Program-made: the position numbers and the translations under genes
DNA from: Candidatus Taylorbacteria bacterium RIFCSPLOWO2_01_FULL_50_130
GTDB taxonomy: Bacteria; Patescibacteriota; Minisyncoccia; Phycocordibacterales; UBA10002
Length of the DNA stretch: 10,366 bases
Assembly: GCA_001821155.1 (NCBI GenBank)
Contig: MHSB01000010.1
Coordinates: forward strand, 5,702 to 16,067
Direction of reading: 5' to 3'
The notes under the pieces: generated by a model
The model's database searches: none
Told to the model about the DNA's origin: nothing
The model's input: the letters and a program-made list of their open reading frames with translations, nothing else
Shown: positions 6,231-10,366 of the stretch, in pieces
How the letters are laid out: every line of letters starts with the position of its first letter
How positions within the stretch are numbered: the first letter of the stretch is position 1

Positions 6231-6247
6231 AAAACTTGTCAAGTTTT
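6231..6247. repeat. perfect 17-nt palindrome downstream of ndk
   Basis: aaaacttg-t-caagtttt is fully symmetric and is followed by two more T residues, so as RNA it forms a 7-bp A/T-rich hairpin with a 3-nt loop and a T-run. It lies 76 bp after the ndk stop. It could be a weak terminator for ndk or a protein-binding dyad; the low GC content makes a strong terminator unlikely. Confidence 0.4.
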
Positions 6248-6267
6248 TGCGCGCGAGTTATCCCCAA

Positions 6268-6288
6268 TTGCGACATCATGTGTCGCAA
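6268..6288. promoter_or_regulatory. 8-bp inverted repeat TTGCGACA-N5-TGTCGCAA
   Basis: The arms 6268-6275 and 6281-6288 are perfectly complementary around tcatg. The half-site partly recurs at 6345-6352 (ttgtcgcg), which touches the -35 region of the RNA promoter at 6339-6368. It looks like a regulator-binding site, but the regulator cannot be named from sequence. Confidence 0.45.
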
Positions 6289-6338
6289 AGGTTTTTCGCT
6301 TGTTTTCCACGTTCTATAAACAGGTTGTGCACCTGCGC

Positions 6339-6368
6339 CGGACATTGTCGCGAAACGTAAAGTATAAT
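6339..6368 (+). promoter_or_regulatory. sigma70-type promoter (CGGACA-18-TATAAT)
   Basis: A perfect -10 TATAAT at 6363-6368 has a 4/6 match to the -35 consensus (CGGACA, 6339-6344) at 18-bp spacing. No protein frame follows; instead the start would fall at about 6375, directly before the closing stem of a structured RNA. Confidence 0.6.
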
Positions 6369-6374
6369 AGTTGC

Positions 6375-6500
6375 GCCGTCTCCTGATAAGCGAGCCTTAA
6401 AATTACTTATTGTAAAATTTTCCTTGCTACACGCGAGCCCTCGGGCCACGGTGCGGGATAAAAAATAAACTATGCGCTCAATGCTTGTCGGGAGACAAAG
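6375..6500 (+). ncRNA. candidate structured small RNA closed by a 14-bp stem
   Basis: About 3 nt after the predicted start, gtctcctgataagc (6378-6391) pairs along its full length with gcttgtcgggagac (6483-6496); two of the 14 pairs are G.U. A second short helix, gagc (6392-6395) with gctc (6476-6479), continues inward, and the enclosed sequence holds an A/T-rich hairpin (aaaatt/aatttt) and a GC-rich region around 6434-6459. No convincing protein frame is present. The long closing stem enclosing looser central sequence is reminiscent of 6S RNA, but I cannot match a known family. No T-rich terminator follows; the GC-rich hairpin at 6506-6532 may define the 3' end. Confidence 0.5.
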
Positions 6501-6505
6501 GAGCC

Positions 6506-6532
6506 GTCCGCCAACCCAAATGGGTGGCGGAC
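6506..6532. repeat. GC-rich palindrome with GTCCGCC/GGCGGAC arms
   Basis: gtccgcc (6506-6512) pairs with ggcggac (6526-6532); inside, accc pairs with gggt and one A is bulged. The same 7-bp arms form the palindrome at 483-499, which suggests a dispersed palindromic repeat family. It stands directly after the candidate RNA, so it may also act as its 3' hairpin, although there is no T-tract. Confidence 0.5.
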
Positions 6533-6553
6533 TGGCCGTACTAGCAGAACCGT

Positions 6554-6588
6554 AACTGGAACAACTGGACTGGTACTGGGACAGTGAC
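6554..6588. repeat. heptad array between the two RNA candidates, ACTGG type
   Basis: Units aactgga, acaactg, gactggt, actggga and cagtgac have a 7-nt period. The first and fourth are identical to, and spaced as, the first and fourth units of the array at 3279. A related inverted stretch (acaagta and gcttgta on the minus strand) lies at about 6634-6652. Confidence 0.45.
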
Positions 6589-6661
6589 CAATAATCAGCC
6601 ACTTGAAGTTTTCAAAAAATCTGCTCTGGTTCCGGTTACAAGCTACTTGTCATAAATCACA

Positions 6662-6670
6662 TGTTATACT
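6662..6670 (+). promoter_or_regulatory. extended -10 promoter (TGT-TATACT)
   Basis: TGT followed by TATACT fits an extended -10. No -35 is seen at normal spacing; TTGTCA at 6647-6652 is only 12 bp away. The predicted start near 6677 is one base before the closing stem of the RNA that ends at the terminator 6812-6847. Confidence 0.55.
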
Positions 6671-6676
6671 GGTGGA

Positions 6677-6842
6677 AGGTTACTTGAGATGTTACCTCTA
6701 TAACCCTTCATCAGGGAATTCGAATCATTGCTTGCTGTAGAACCTTCATTGGTTCTCTTACTTGCAGTTGAGAAATCCCACCTAGGTTCGTTCTAGGGAA
6801 CATCCGAGTAACCACTAAAAGACTCCTTTGAGGGAGTTTTTT
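6677..6842 (+). ncRNA. candidate 6S-like structured RNA, about 166 nt
   Basis: It is bounded by an extended -10 promoter and an intrinsic terminator, with no convincing protein frame. Closing stem: ggttact (6678-6684) with agtaacc (6807-6813), then gatgtt (6688-6693) with aacatc (6799-6804). Next comes an open 5' strand (6694-6713), opposed by a small hairpin cctag/ctagg with a 7-nt loop (6781-6797). The far end is an interrupted stem: ggga (6714-6717) with tccc (6776-6779) and agaacc with ggttct (6739-6744/6751-6756), capped by ttcatt. Closing stem, open centre with a 3'-side hairpin, and a long terminal stem is the layout of 6S RNA, which binds the housekeeping RNA polymerase. Identity as 6S is inference from shape and length only. 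Confidence 0.6.
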
Positions 6843-6847
6843 AGTGG
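6812..6847 (+). terminator. strong, potentially bidirectional intrinsic terminator
   Basis: actcc (6822-6826) pairs with ggagt (6833-6837) around tttgag and is followed by a run of six T (6837-6842). The flanking ccactaaaa and ttttagtgg extend the stem, so the complement also shows a hairpin with a T-run. It ends the RNA at 6677 and isolates the next operon. Confidence 0.85.
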
Positions 6848-6878
6848 CTCCATAGTTATTCAGTCATACGTTATCGGC

Positions 6879-6884
6879 TATAAT
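6879..6884 (+). promoter_or_regulatory. -10 box TATAAT of the 6891 operon, leaderless
   Basis: A perfect TATAAT ends 6 nt before ATG 6891; the -35 at 6856-6861 (TTATTC) is weak. The expected start falls on the ATG itself, so a leaderless mRNA is predicted for the membrane protein and the coupled nuclease gene. Confidence 0.55.
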
Positions 6885-6890
6885 GATGCC

Positions 6891-7304
6891 ATGCCCCGCG
6901 CGACACTGCTTTCTTTTCTTGCCATACTCGTTTTTCTCATCGTGGCGTTGCATGCCGCGGCGATTTTTCTTCACCTCTATTGGACGCTCTGGTGGTATGA
7001 CATCATCGTGCACTTTCTCGGAGGGTTATTTACGGGACTGTTGGTTCTATGGCTTCGGTTCTTTTCCGGATATTTCGGCGCCGAGGCGTTTCCCGCCGGA
7101 CAGTCGGTGCTTTTGTTTGCATTAGCCGCTACGCTCGTCGTCGGCATCGGGTGGGAAATCTTTGAGCGAATCTTCGGGAACACCTGGAGCGTTGAAGGAT
7201 ATTACATGGATACGACGCTTGATATCATTTTCGACTTTATTGGAGGCGCCTGTGCGTTTGTCTTCTTTAAGAGAAAGTATATGGCGCAGAAACGCAATGC
7301 ATAA
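6891..7304 (+). CDS. four-helix integral membrane protein, DUF2238/YjdF-like
   Basis: A 137-residue hydrophobic protein with four predicted membrane helices at about 5-30, 38-60, 72-95 and 108-127. Polar residues are buried at conserved-looking places: YDIIVHFLGG (36-45, D37 and H41), GWEIFER (87-93, E89) and DTTLDIIFDFIGG (107-119, D107, D111, D115). This pattern resembles the small DUF2238/YjdF membrane family; its role is not known and the assignment is from memory of the pattern. The start at ATG 6891 was chosen because it sits 7 nt after TATAAT. An upstream TTG at 6828 falls in the terminator and is rejected. Its last 8 bases overlap the next gene, so the two are translationally coupled. 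Confidence 0.75.
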   Translation: MPRATLLSFLAILVFLIVALHAAAIFLHLYWTLWWYDIIVHFLGGLFTGLLVLWLRFFSGYFGAEAFPAGQSVLLFALAATLVVGIGWEIFERIFGNTWSVEGYYMDTTLDIIFDFIGGACAFVFFKRKYMAQKRNA

Positions 7305-8661
7305 CGCCACCATTTCATTCTATGGCGGCGTCGGTTCCGTTACCGGTTCAAACTTTCTGCTCTCGGGAGAGAAAACGCGCCTTCTCATTGACTGCGGCCT
7401 CATTCAGGGAGAAAGATTCGCGCATGAGGCGAATCGGCGGTTCTTCCCCTTTGACCCCGCGTCCATTAACTATCTTTTCGTCACCCACGCGCACATTGAT
7501 CACATAGGGCGCATTCCAAAACTCGTGAAAGATGGTTTTCGCGGGAAGATTTGGAGTACCGAGGAAACACTCGAACTTTCTAAACTTATGTTGCCGGACG
7601 CGGCTTCGGTGATGCAAACGGAACTTCAGGGCGGAGAAGCGCCGCTGTTTGAAGAGTCAGACATTGAACACGCTTTCTCGCTTTGGGAAGCACGCAGCTT
7701 CCACGAAAGGTTCATAGCCGGGGAATTTGAGGTGGCTATGAAAGATAGCGGGCATATATTGGGTTCGGCAATGTTTGAGATACGACGAATCGGAGAAATT
7801 CGAAGCGTCGTCTTTACCGGCGACCTTGGGAATTTTCCCACCCCGCTTCTTAACGAACCCGAAACAATCTCCGGTGCGACATATCTGGTGATGGAAAGCG
7901 TGTATGGGGACCGCAACCACGAAGGAGCTGAACGCCGTAAGGAGCGGCTTGCGGAGGTGATTCGCGTGTCGGCGGCAAAAGGCGGCGTCCTGCTCGTTCC
8001 CTCCTTCTCGCTCGAAAAGACGCAAGCGCTTCTCTTTGAGCTGGATAATTTATACGAAGAGAAGCAGATTCACAATGTCCCGGTCTTCCTAGATTCGCCG
8101 CTCGCCATTAAGGTTACGGAAGTATACCGCCGCTTTAGCTCGCGCTTTAACGAAACGGCGCGGGCGCAGGTTTCGCGCGGCAACGATATCTTCTCTTTTC
8201 GGAGTCTTCGCGTCACGATGGATGTGCAGGACTCGCGCAAAATAGCGCAAGCACCTCCTCCCAAGATAATCATCGCCGGGTCCGGCATGTCAGCGGGGGG
8301 GCGCATCGTGGAACATGAGAAACAGTATCTCGGCGACCCAAAGAACTCGATTTTATTCATCGGCTATCAGGCGGTGGGGAGCTTGGGTCGGCAGATTCAG
8401 GAGGGAGTAAAAAAGATACGGATAAACGGTGAGATGGTTTATGTCCGCGCAAAAGTGGAAACTATTACCGGTTACTCTTCGCACATGGACGGCGACCACT
8501 TGCTCGAGTTCGCTTCAAAAGGCGCGGATACTGCGGAAAAAATCTTTGTCGTCATGGGGGAACCAAAATCCGCGCTCTTTCTCGCGCAAAGAATAAAAGA
8601 CTACATCGGCGTAGATGCGCATGTTCCCGAGATGGGAGAAAGCGTGGAGATAGAATTGTAG
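7297..8661 (+). CDS. beta-CASP metallo-beta-lactamase-fold RNA nuclease
   Basis: A 454-residue protein with the complete two-part signature of RNA-processing MBL enzymes of the CPSF-73/RNase J class. MBL core: THAHIDH (63-69: H64, H66, D68, H69), GHILGS with H153, and TGDLGN with D176; these bind two zinc ions. ESVYGDR (200-206) begins the beta-CASP region, with GGVLLVPSFSLEKTQ (229-243, motif A), SGMSAGGR with H340 (motif B) and GYSSHMD with H396 (motif C). The length fits the YSH1/RNase J-like bacterial hydrolases that lack the long RNase J C-terminal domain, so an endo- or exoribonuclease role in the cytoplasm is likely. Exact substrate is unknown. ATG 7297 is the family-like start and overlaps the upstream gene by 8 bp; longer frames from 7162 lie inside that gene. 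Confidence 0.9.
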   Translation: MHNATISFYGGVGSVTGSNFLLSGEKTRLLIDCGLIQGERFAHEANRRFFPFDPASINYLFVTHAHIDHIGRIPKLVKDGFRGKIWSTEETLELSKLMLPDAASVMQTELQGGEAPLFEESDIEHAFSLWEARSFHERFIAGEFEVAMKDSGHILGSAMFEIRRIGEIRSVVFTGDLGNFPTPLLNEPETISGATYLVMESVYGDRNHEGAERRKERLAEVIRVSAAKGGVLLVPSFSLEKTQALLFELDNLYEEKQIHNVPVFLDSPLAIKVTEVYRRFSSRFNETARAQVSRGNDIFSFRSLRVTMDVQDSRKIAQAPPPKIIIAGSGMSAGGRIVEHEKQYLGDPKNSILFIGYQAVGSLGRQIQEGVKKIRINGEMVYVRAKVETITGYSSHMDGDHLLEFASKGADTAEKIFVVMGEPKSALFLAQRIKDYIGVDAHVPEMGESVEIEL

Positions 8662-8663
8662 GA

Positions 8664-8693
8664 AGCGTTTAGTGGTTAGCGTCTAGCGTTTAG
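8664..8693. repeat. heptad array after the beta-CASP gene, TAG type
   Basis: Units agcgttt, agtggtt, agcgtct and agcgttt begin 2 nt after the stop codon. TAG occurs at 8670, 8677, 8684 and 8691, hence in all three frames of the plus strand. The 28 nt at 8664-8691 are the inverted copy of the array at 8899-8926, matching at 25 of 28 positions. Confidence 0.7.
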
Positions 8694-8701
8694 TTCATCA
8701 C

Positions 8702-8727
8702 AAAAAGAACCGCCTGTTTCCATGCGG
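8702..8727 (-). terminator. intrinsic terminator of the minus-strand small RNA
   Basis: On the minus strand ccgc (8727-8724) pairs with gcgg (8713-8710) across a 10-nt loop and is followed by ttcttttt (8709-8702). The stem is short and the T-run has one interruption, so strength is moderate. Confidence 0.5.
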
Positions 8728-8836
8728 CCCGTTGCAAGTCCGGTAGGGAGCACTCTTTCAAAAATCGATACTTGCGCTTTTCATAGGTCGACTTTACCGT
8801 GTACGATCTGGCACATTTCTCTCTTTTTGTAAAGCA
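8702..8836 (-). ncRNA. candidate minus-strand small RNA, about 135 nt
   Basis: A strong promoter (TTGACA-16-TACATT) and a terminator bracket about 135 nt without a protein frame, between convergent genes. On the minus strand ctttac (8834-8829) pairs with gtaaag (8797-8792), and gcaagt (8775-8770) pairs with acttgc (8739-8734), then the terminator hairpin follows. No match to tRNA, SRP RNA, RNase P RNA or tmRNA could be recognised. It begins right after the terminator of the rplT operon, so it is probably an independent transcript. Its 3' end lies just short of the beta-CASP stop codon, and any read-through would be antisense to that gene. Confidence 0.5.
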
Positions 8837-8842
8837 AACGTG

Positions 8843-8870
8843 AATGTATCATCTACTCACCGCCTGTCAA
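8843..8870 (-). promoter_or_regulatory. promoter TTGACA-16-TACATT on the minus strand
   Basis: A perfect -35 TTGACA (8870-8865), a 16-bp spacer and a -10 TACATT (8848-8843) preceded by TGA form the best -35/-10 pair in the window. The -35 overlaps the T-run of the terminator for the rplT operon, so one transcription unit ends where the next begins. Confidence 0.65.
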
Positions 8871-8891
8871 AAGAGCCCTCTTGGGCCCTTT
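8869..8891 (-). terminator. terminator of the infC-rpmI-rplT operon
   Basis: On the minus strand aaagggccc (8891-8883) pairs with gggctcttt (8878-8870) around aaga, one mismatch, and the sequence continues as TTTT through 8869. It lies 41 bp after the rplT stop codon. On the plus strand it could also slow transcription from the beta-CASP gene, but the T-run there is short. Confidence 0.6.
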
Positions 8892-8898
8892 CCTTACC

Positions 8899-8926
8899 AA
8901 ACGCTATACGCTAACCGCTATACGCT
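8899..8926. repeat. heptad array after rplT, TAG type, inverted partner of 8664
   Basis: Units aaacgct, atacgct, aaccgct and atacgct have a strict 7-nt period. Read in the rplT direction it gives TAG every 7 nt (three copies), so stops appear in all three frames within about 35 nt after the rplT stop at 8932. Confidence 0.7.
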
Positions 8927-8931
8927 TCGGG

Positions 8932-9276
8932 CTACTTCACCTGCGCGACCACCCGCTCGAATGTTTTGGGTTCGTCTTTGGCGAGTCCGGCGAGAATTTT
9001 TCGGTCAAGTTTAATTCCTTTCTTCTTCAGAAGATTGATGAATTTGCTGTAGGAGAGTCCATACTGACGGACTCCGGCGTTGATGCGGATATTCCAGAGC
9101 GTGCGGAAATCGGCTTTTTTGTCCTTGCGGTGTGCAAACGAGTACTTGCCGGCATGCACATACGCTTCCCATGCGGCACGCTCTTTTTTGGAACGTGCAA
9201 AACGATAGCTCTTTGTTTTCCGTAACAAAGTTCTCCTAAACTTTAGAGCGTTGACCGCTTTCTTCACTCTTGCCAT
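8932..9276 (-). CDS. rplT: large ribosomal subunit protein bL20
   Basis: The 114-residue protein has the bL20 pattern throughout: [15 protein letters not shown] at the start, the very basic helix [45 protein letters not shown], then [26 protein letters not shown]. bL20 binds 23S rRNA early in assembly of the 50S subunit and in several bacteria also represses translation of its own operon. It is the last gene of infC-rpmI-rplT in the usual order. The spacer to rpmI is 138 bp, filled by heptad arrays. No Shine-Dalgarno precedes the ATG. A heptad array and a terminator follow the stop codon. Confidence 0.97.
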   Translation of the reverse strand: MARVKKAVNALKFRRTLLRKTKSYRFARSKKERAAWEAYVHAGKYSFAHRKDKKADFRTLWNIRINAGVRQYGLSYSKFINLLKKKGIKLDRKILAGLAKDEPKTFERVVAQVK

Positions 9277-9293
9277 GTTTGTGCGTTAGAAAT

Positions 9294-9402
9294 TCTAAAC
9301 TCTAATATCTAAATCCTAAACAAATTCTGCGTTTCAAACTCCTCAGTAGCATCTTTCCCCTTTTTTGATTTTTTAGAAATTAGAGTTTAGGATTTAGAGT
9401 TT
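9294..9402. repeat. pair of inverted heptad arrays between rpmI and rplT
   Basis: Array one (9294-9321: tctaaac, tctaata, tctaaat, cctaaac) and array two (9373-9402: ttagaaa, ttagagt, ttaggat, ttagagt, tt) are inverted relatives; 9308-9321 and 9385-9398 are perfectly complementary over 14 bp. In the direction of the operon array two gives TAA every 7 nt (four copies) right after rpmI, and array one gives TAG every 7 nt just ahead of rplT. The 51-nt spacer (9322-9372) holds nothing I recognise. Confidence 0.65.
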
Positions 9403-9431
9403 CCCGATTTTTGCCTATTGCAAAAATCGGG
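9403..9431. repeat. perfect 12-bp hairpin with the rpmI stop codon in its loop
   Basis: cccgatttttgc (9403-9414) and gcaaaaatcggg (9420-9431) are exact complements around a 5-nt loop, ctatt on the plus strand. The rpmI stop codon (9417-9415) lies in the loop, and the upstream arm encodes the last residues of bL35. No T-run follows on the minus strand, so it is not a simple terminator. It may stabilise or process the mRNA or tune passage to rplT. Confidence 0.6.
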
Positions 9432-9594
9432 CAATGTCTCCTTTCTTCATATGCAGAAGATTCATGCGTTTTCGCCCAAGTTGCGCACGGCGGCGCGCCT
9501 TTGCGTTGAAGTGGTTCTGCCCCTTGCCGCGCATCACTATCTTGCCGCTCTTGGTAACCTTGAGCCGTTTGGTGAATGATTTGTTTGTCTTCAT
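9415..9594 (-). CDS. rpmI: large ribosomal subunit protein bL35
   Basis: A 59-residue basic protein read on the minus strand from ATG 9594-9592 to TAG 9417-9415. It begins MKTNKSFTKRLKVTKSGKI and continues VMRGKGQNHFNAKARRR, the bL35 pattern of a Lys-rich start, a T-x-SGK turn, the G-x-x-H-x-x-x-K region and a basic C-terminal half (RKRMNLLHMKKGDIARFLQ). The family is usually 60-67 residues, so it is slightly short, with an abbreviated N-terminus. Its place between infC and rplT confirms the assignment. The 105-bp spacer to infC contains a long inverted repeat, and its stop codon sits in a hairpin loop. bL35 is a 50S subunit component. Confidence 0.93.
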   Translation of the reverse strand: MKTNKSFTKRLKVTKSGKIVMRGKGQNHFNAKARRRAQLGRKRMNLLHMKKGDIARFLQ

Positions 9595-9601
9595 AAAAGT
9601 T

Positions 9602-9700
9602 ACAGATACTAATCTGCGAATACCTACTAATGTGACAATTCGTGATTCTTATTCGCAGGTATTAGCAGATTGGCATGAATTAGTTATCATTGGTATCTGT
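9602..9700. repeat. long imperfect inverted repeat in the infC-rpmI spacer
   Basis: acagatac (9602-9609) pairs exactly with gtatctgt (9693-9700), and 9611-9625 pairs with 9657-9671 at 14 of 15 positions, leaving a 21-nt bulge (9672-9692) and a 31-nt loop. The structure fills the spacer from the infC stop to 8 nt before the rpmI ATG. It could control rpmI-rplT translation or be a dispersed repeat. Confidence 0.55.
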
Positions 9701-10212
9701 TAAGCTTTCTCGACGATAATGGTCAATCCTTTCGGCCCTCTCTTTGTCGAGTCGGCGACTTTGTATTCTACCGGTATAAGCTTGAGAATCCGCTCCAATC
9801 GCTCTTGCAGAAACTTGAATTCCATGTATTTTGAGCGGCCAATGAGAAAGAGGTCAATTTTGACGCGATTTCCTTCGGAAAGCCACTCACTGACGCGTTT
9901 GGCTTTAAGCTCCAAATCATGCTCGCTCGTTCCAATTTTTATTTGGATGTTTTTGACCTCCACCGTGTGCGTCTTTGCCCGTACCGCCTTTTGCTTCTTA
10001 TTTTCGAAGTACTGAAACTTACCATAATCCATAATCTTTGCAACCGGAGGAATGGCATTTGGGGAAATCTCAATCAAGTCAAGACCCAGTTGCGAGGCCT
10101 TGCTCAAAGCTTCCTGCAGGACTATTACTCCCACATTTTCCCCGTGGGGTCCGATGACCCGAAGTTCAGGAGCCCGTATTTGATGATTGACGCGAACTCG
10201 TGCGGTAGCCAA
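9700..10212 (-). CDS. infC: translation initiation factor IF-3
   Basis: The 170-residue protein has both IF-3 domains. The N-domain starts RVNHQIRAPELRVIGPHGENVGV and includes LDLIEISPNAIPPVAKIMDYGKF (44-66), the family signature. The C-domain begins about residue 87 (KNIQIKIGTSEHDLELKAKR) and ends KRGPKGLTIIVEKA. IF-3 binds the 30S subunit, blocks premature 50S joining and checks the start codon. The start is a TTG at 10212-10210; an in-frame TAG six bases upstream excludes anything longer, and no in-frame ATG is close downstream. A rare start is typical of infC and in E. coli (AUU) allows IF-3 to repress itself. It is first in infC-rpmI-rplT, about 19 nt after the predicted transcription start, with no Shine-Dalgarno. 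Confidence 0.97.
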   Translation of the reverse strand: MATARVRVNHQIRAPELRVIGPHGENVGVIVLQEALSKASQLGLDLIEISPNAIPPVAKIMDYGKFQYFENKKQKAVRAKTHTVEVKNIQIKIGTSEHDLELKAKRVSEWLSEGNRVKIDLFLIGRSKYMEFKFLQERLERILKLIPVEYKVADSTKRGPKGLTIIVEKA

Positions 10213-10237
10213 AGTCTAAAAATTATGGATAACGTCA

Positions 10238-10266
10238 ATTATATCATGTTCCGCGGTGGTGGGCAA
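10238..10266 (-). promoter_or_regulatory. promoter of infC-rpmI-rplT (TTGCCC-17-TATAAT)
   Basis: On the minus strand TTGCCC (10266-10261) and TATAAT (10243-10238) are separated by 17 bp. The start would be near 10231, leaving a leader of only about 19 nt before the TTG. That is too short for the long L20-binding leader found upstream of infC in Firmicutes. Confidence 0.7.
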
Positions 10267-10341
10267 TCAACACTATCGGCCATTGAAAGTGTTACCGAAA
10301 ACGGAGTGGATAGGCCATAAATAGGTTACCGTGGTCGCATT

Positions 10342-10366
10342 ATGACCATGGAAACAAAAAAAGAAA
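10342..10366 (+). CDS. possible start of a rightward gene, cut by the window edge
   Basis: ATG 10342 (or the in-frame ATG 10348) opens a lysine-rich frame, MTMETKKE, that runs off the window. It is divergent from infC. The sequence ccgtggtc (10329-10336) can pair with gaccatgg (10344-10351), one pair being G.U, which would place the first ATG at the edge of the hairpin. No clear promoter or Shine-Dalgarno is visible. Only eight codons are seen, so this may not be a gene. Confidence 0.3.

Noticed and set aside
6781..6797. GGTTCGTT hairpin resembling a tRNA T-arm
   Set aside because: The stem and loop phase do not match a T-arm (TTCRA), and no acceptor, D-arm or anticodon arm surrounds it. It fits better as a hairpin within the 6S-like RNA.
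7162..7296. Upstream extension of the beta-CASP nuclease
   Set aside because: The extra 45 codons lie in another frame of the membrane protein gene, and the conserved family N-terminus starts at 7297.
8881..9225. Plus-strand frame of 114 codons opposite rplT
   Set aside because: It is exactly antisense to the clearly conserved bL20 gene and runs through the heptad array; no independent support.

Overview
The window looks like a chromosomal segment of a Patescibacteria/CPR bacterium, most likely of the Parcubacteria group. This is inferred, not proven. The grounds are a very large soluble VirD4/TraG-like ATPase of the type common in that group, a nucleoside diphosphate kinase enlarged by insertions, short ribosomal proteins, genes that mostly lack Shine-Dalgarno sequences, and several -10 boxes about 7 nt upstream of the ATG, which implies leaderless mRNAs. 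Intergenic DNA is crowded with small palindromes and 7-nt-period repeats.

Layout. 1-259: C-terminal end of an unrecognised helical protein (+). 264-522: repeats, a promoter, and a 142-bp element bounded by inverted repeats that overlaps the 5' end of the next gene. 422-3274: the VirD4/TraG-like ATPase. 3371-4974: three unrecognised short genes, two of which encode proteins with one N-terminal hydrophobic segment; a 51-bp copy of the start of ndk lies just ahead of the last. 5069-5483: a hicB-hicA toxin-antitoxin pair in which hicA appears to have lost one base near its 3' end. 5550-6155: ndk. 6156-6890: 735 bp without protein genes, holding two candidate structured RNAs, each with its own promoter, plus palindromes, repeats and a clear bidirectional terminator. 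6891-8661: a four-helix membrane protein overlapping a beta-CASP metallo-beta-lactamase RNA nuclease gene. 8662-8931: a convergent spacer holding inverted heptad arrays, a terminator and a third candidate small RNA on the minus strand. 8932-10212 (minus): the conserved translation operon infC-rpmI-rplT with its own promoter and a TTG start for infC. 10342-10366: possible start of a rightward gene.

How they work together. infC-rpmI-rplT is housekeeping translation. The beta-CASP enzyme is probably RNA turnover, and ndk is nucleotide metabolism. The ATPase resembles coupling ATPases of conjugation or type IV secretion, but no other secretion component is visible here. The most unusual signals are non-coding: heptad arrays at gene borders that place a stop triplet every 7 nt, the three unassigned RNA candidates, and the decayed duplicate of the ndk start.
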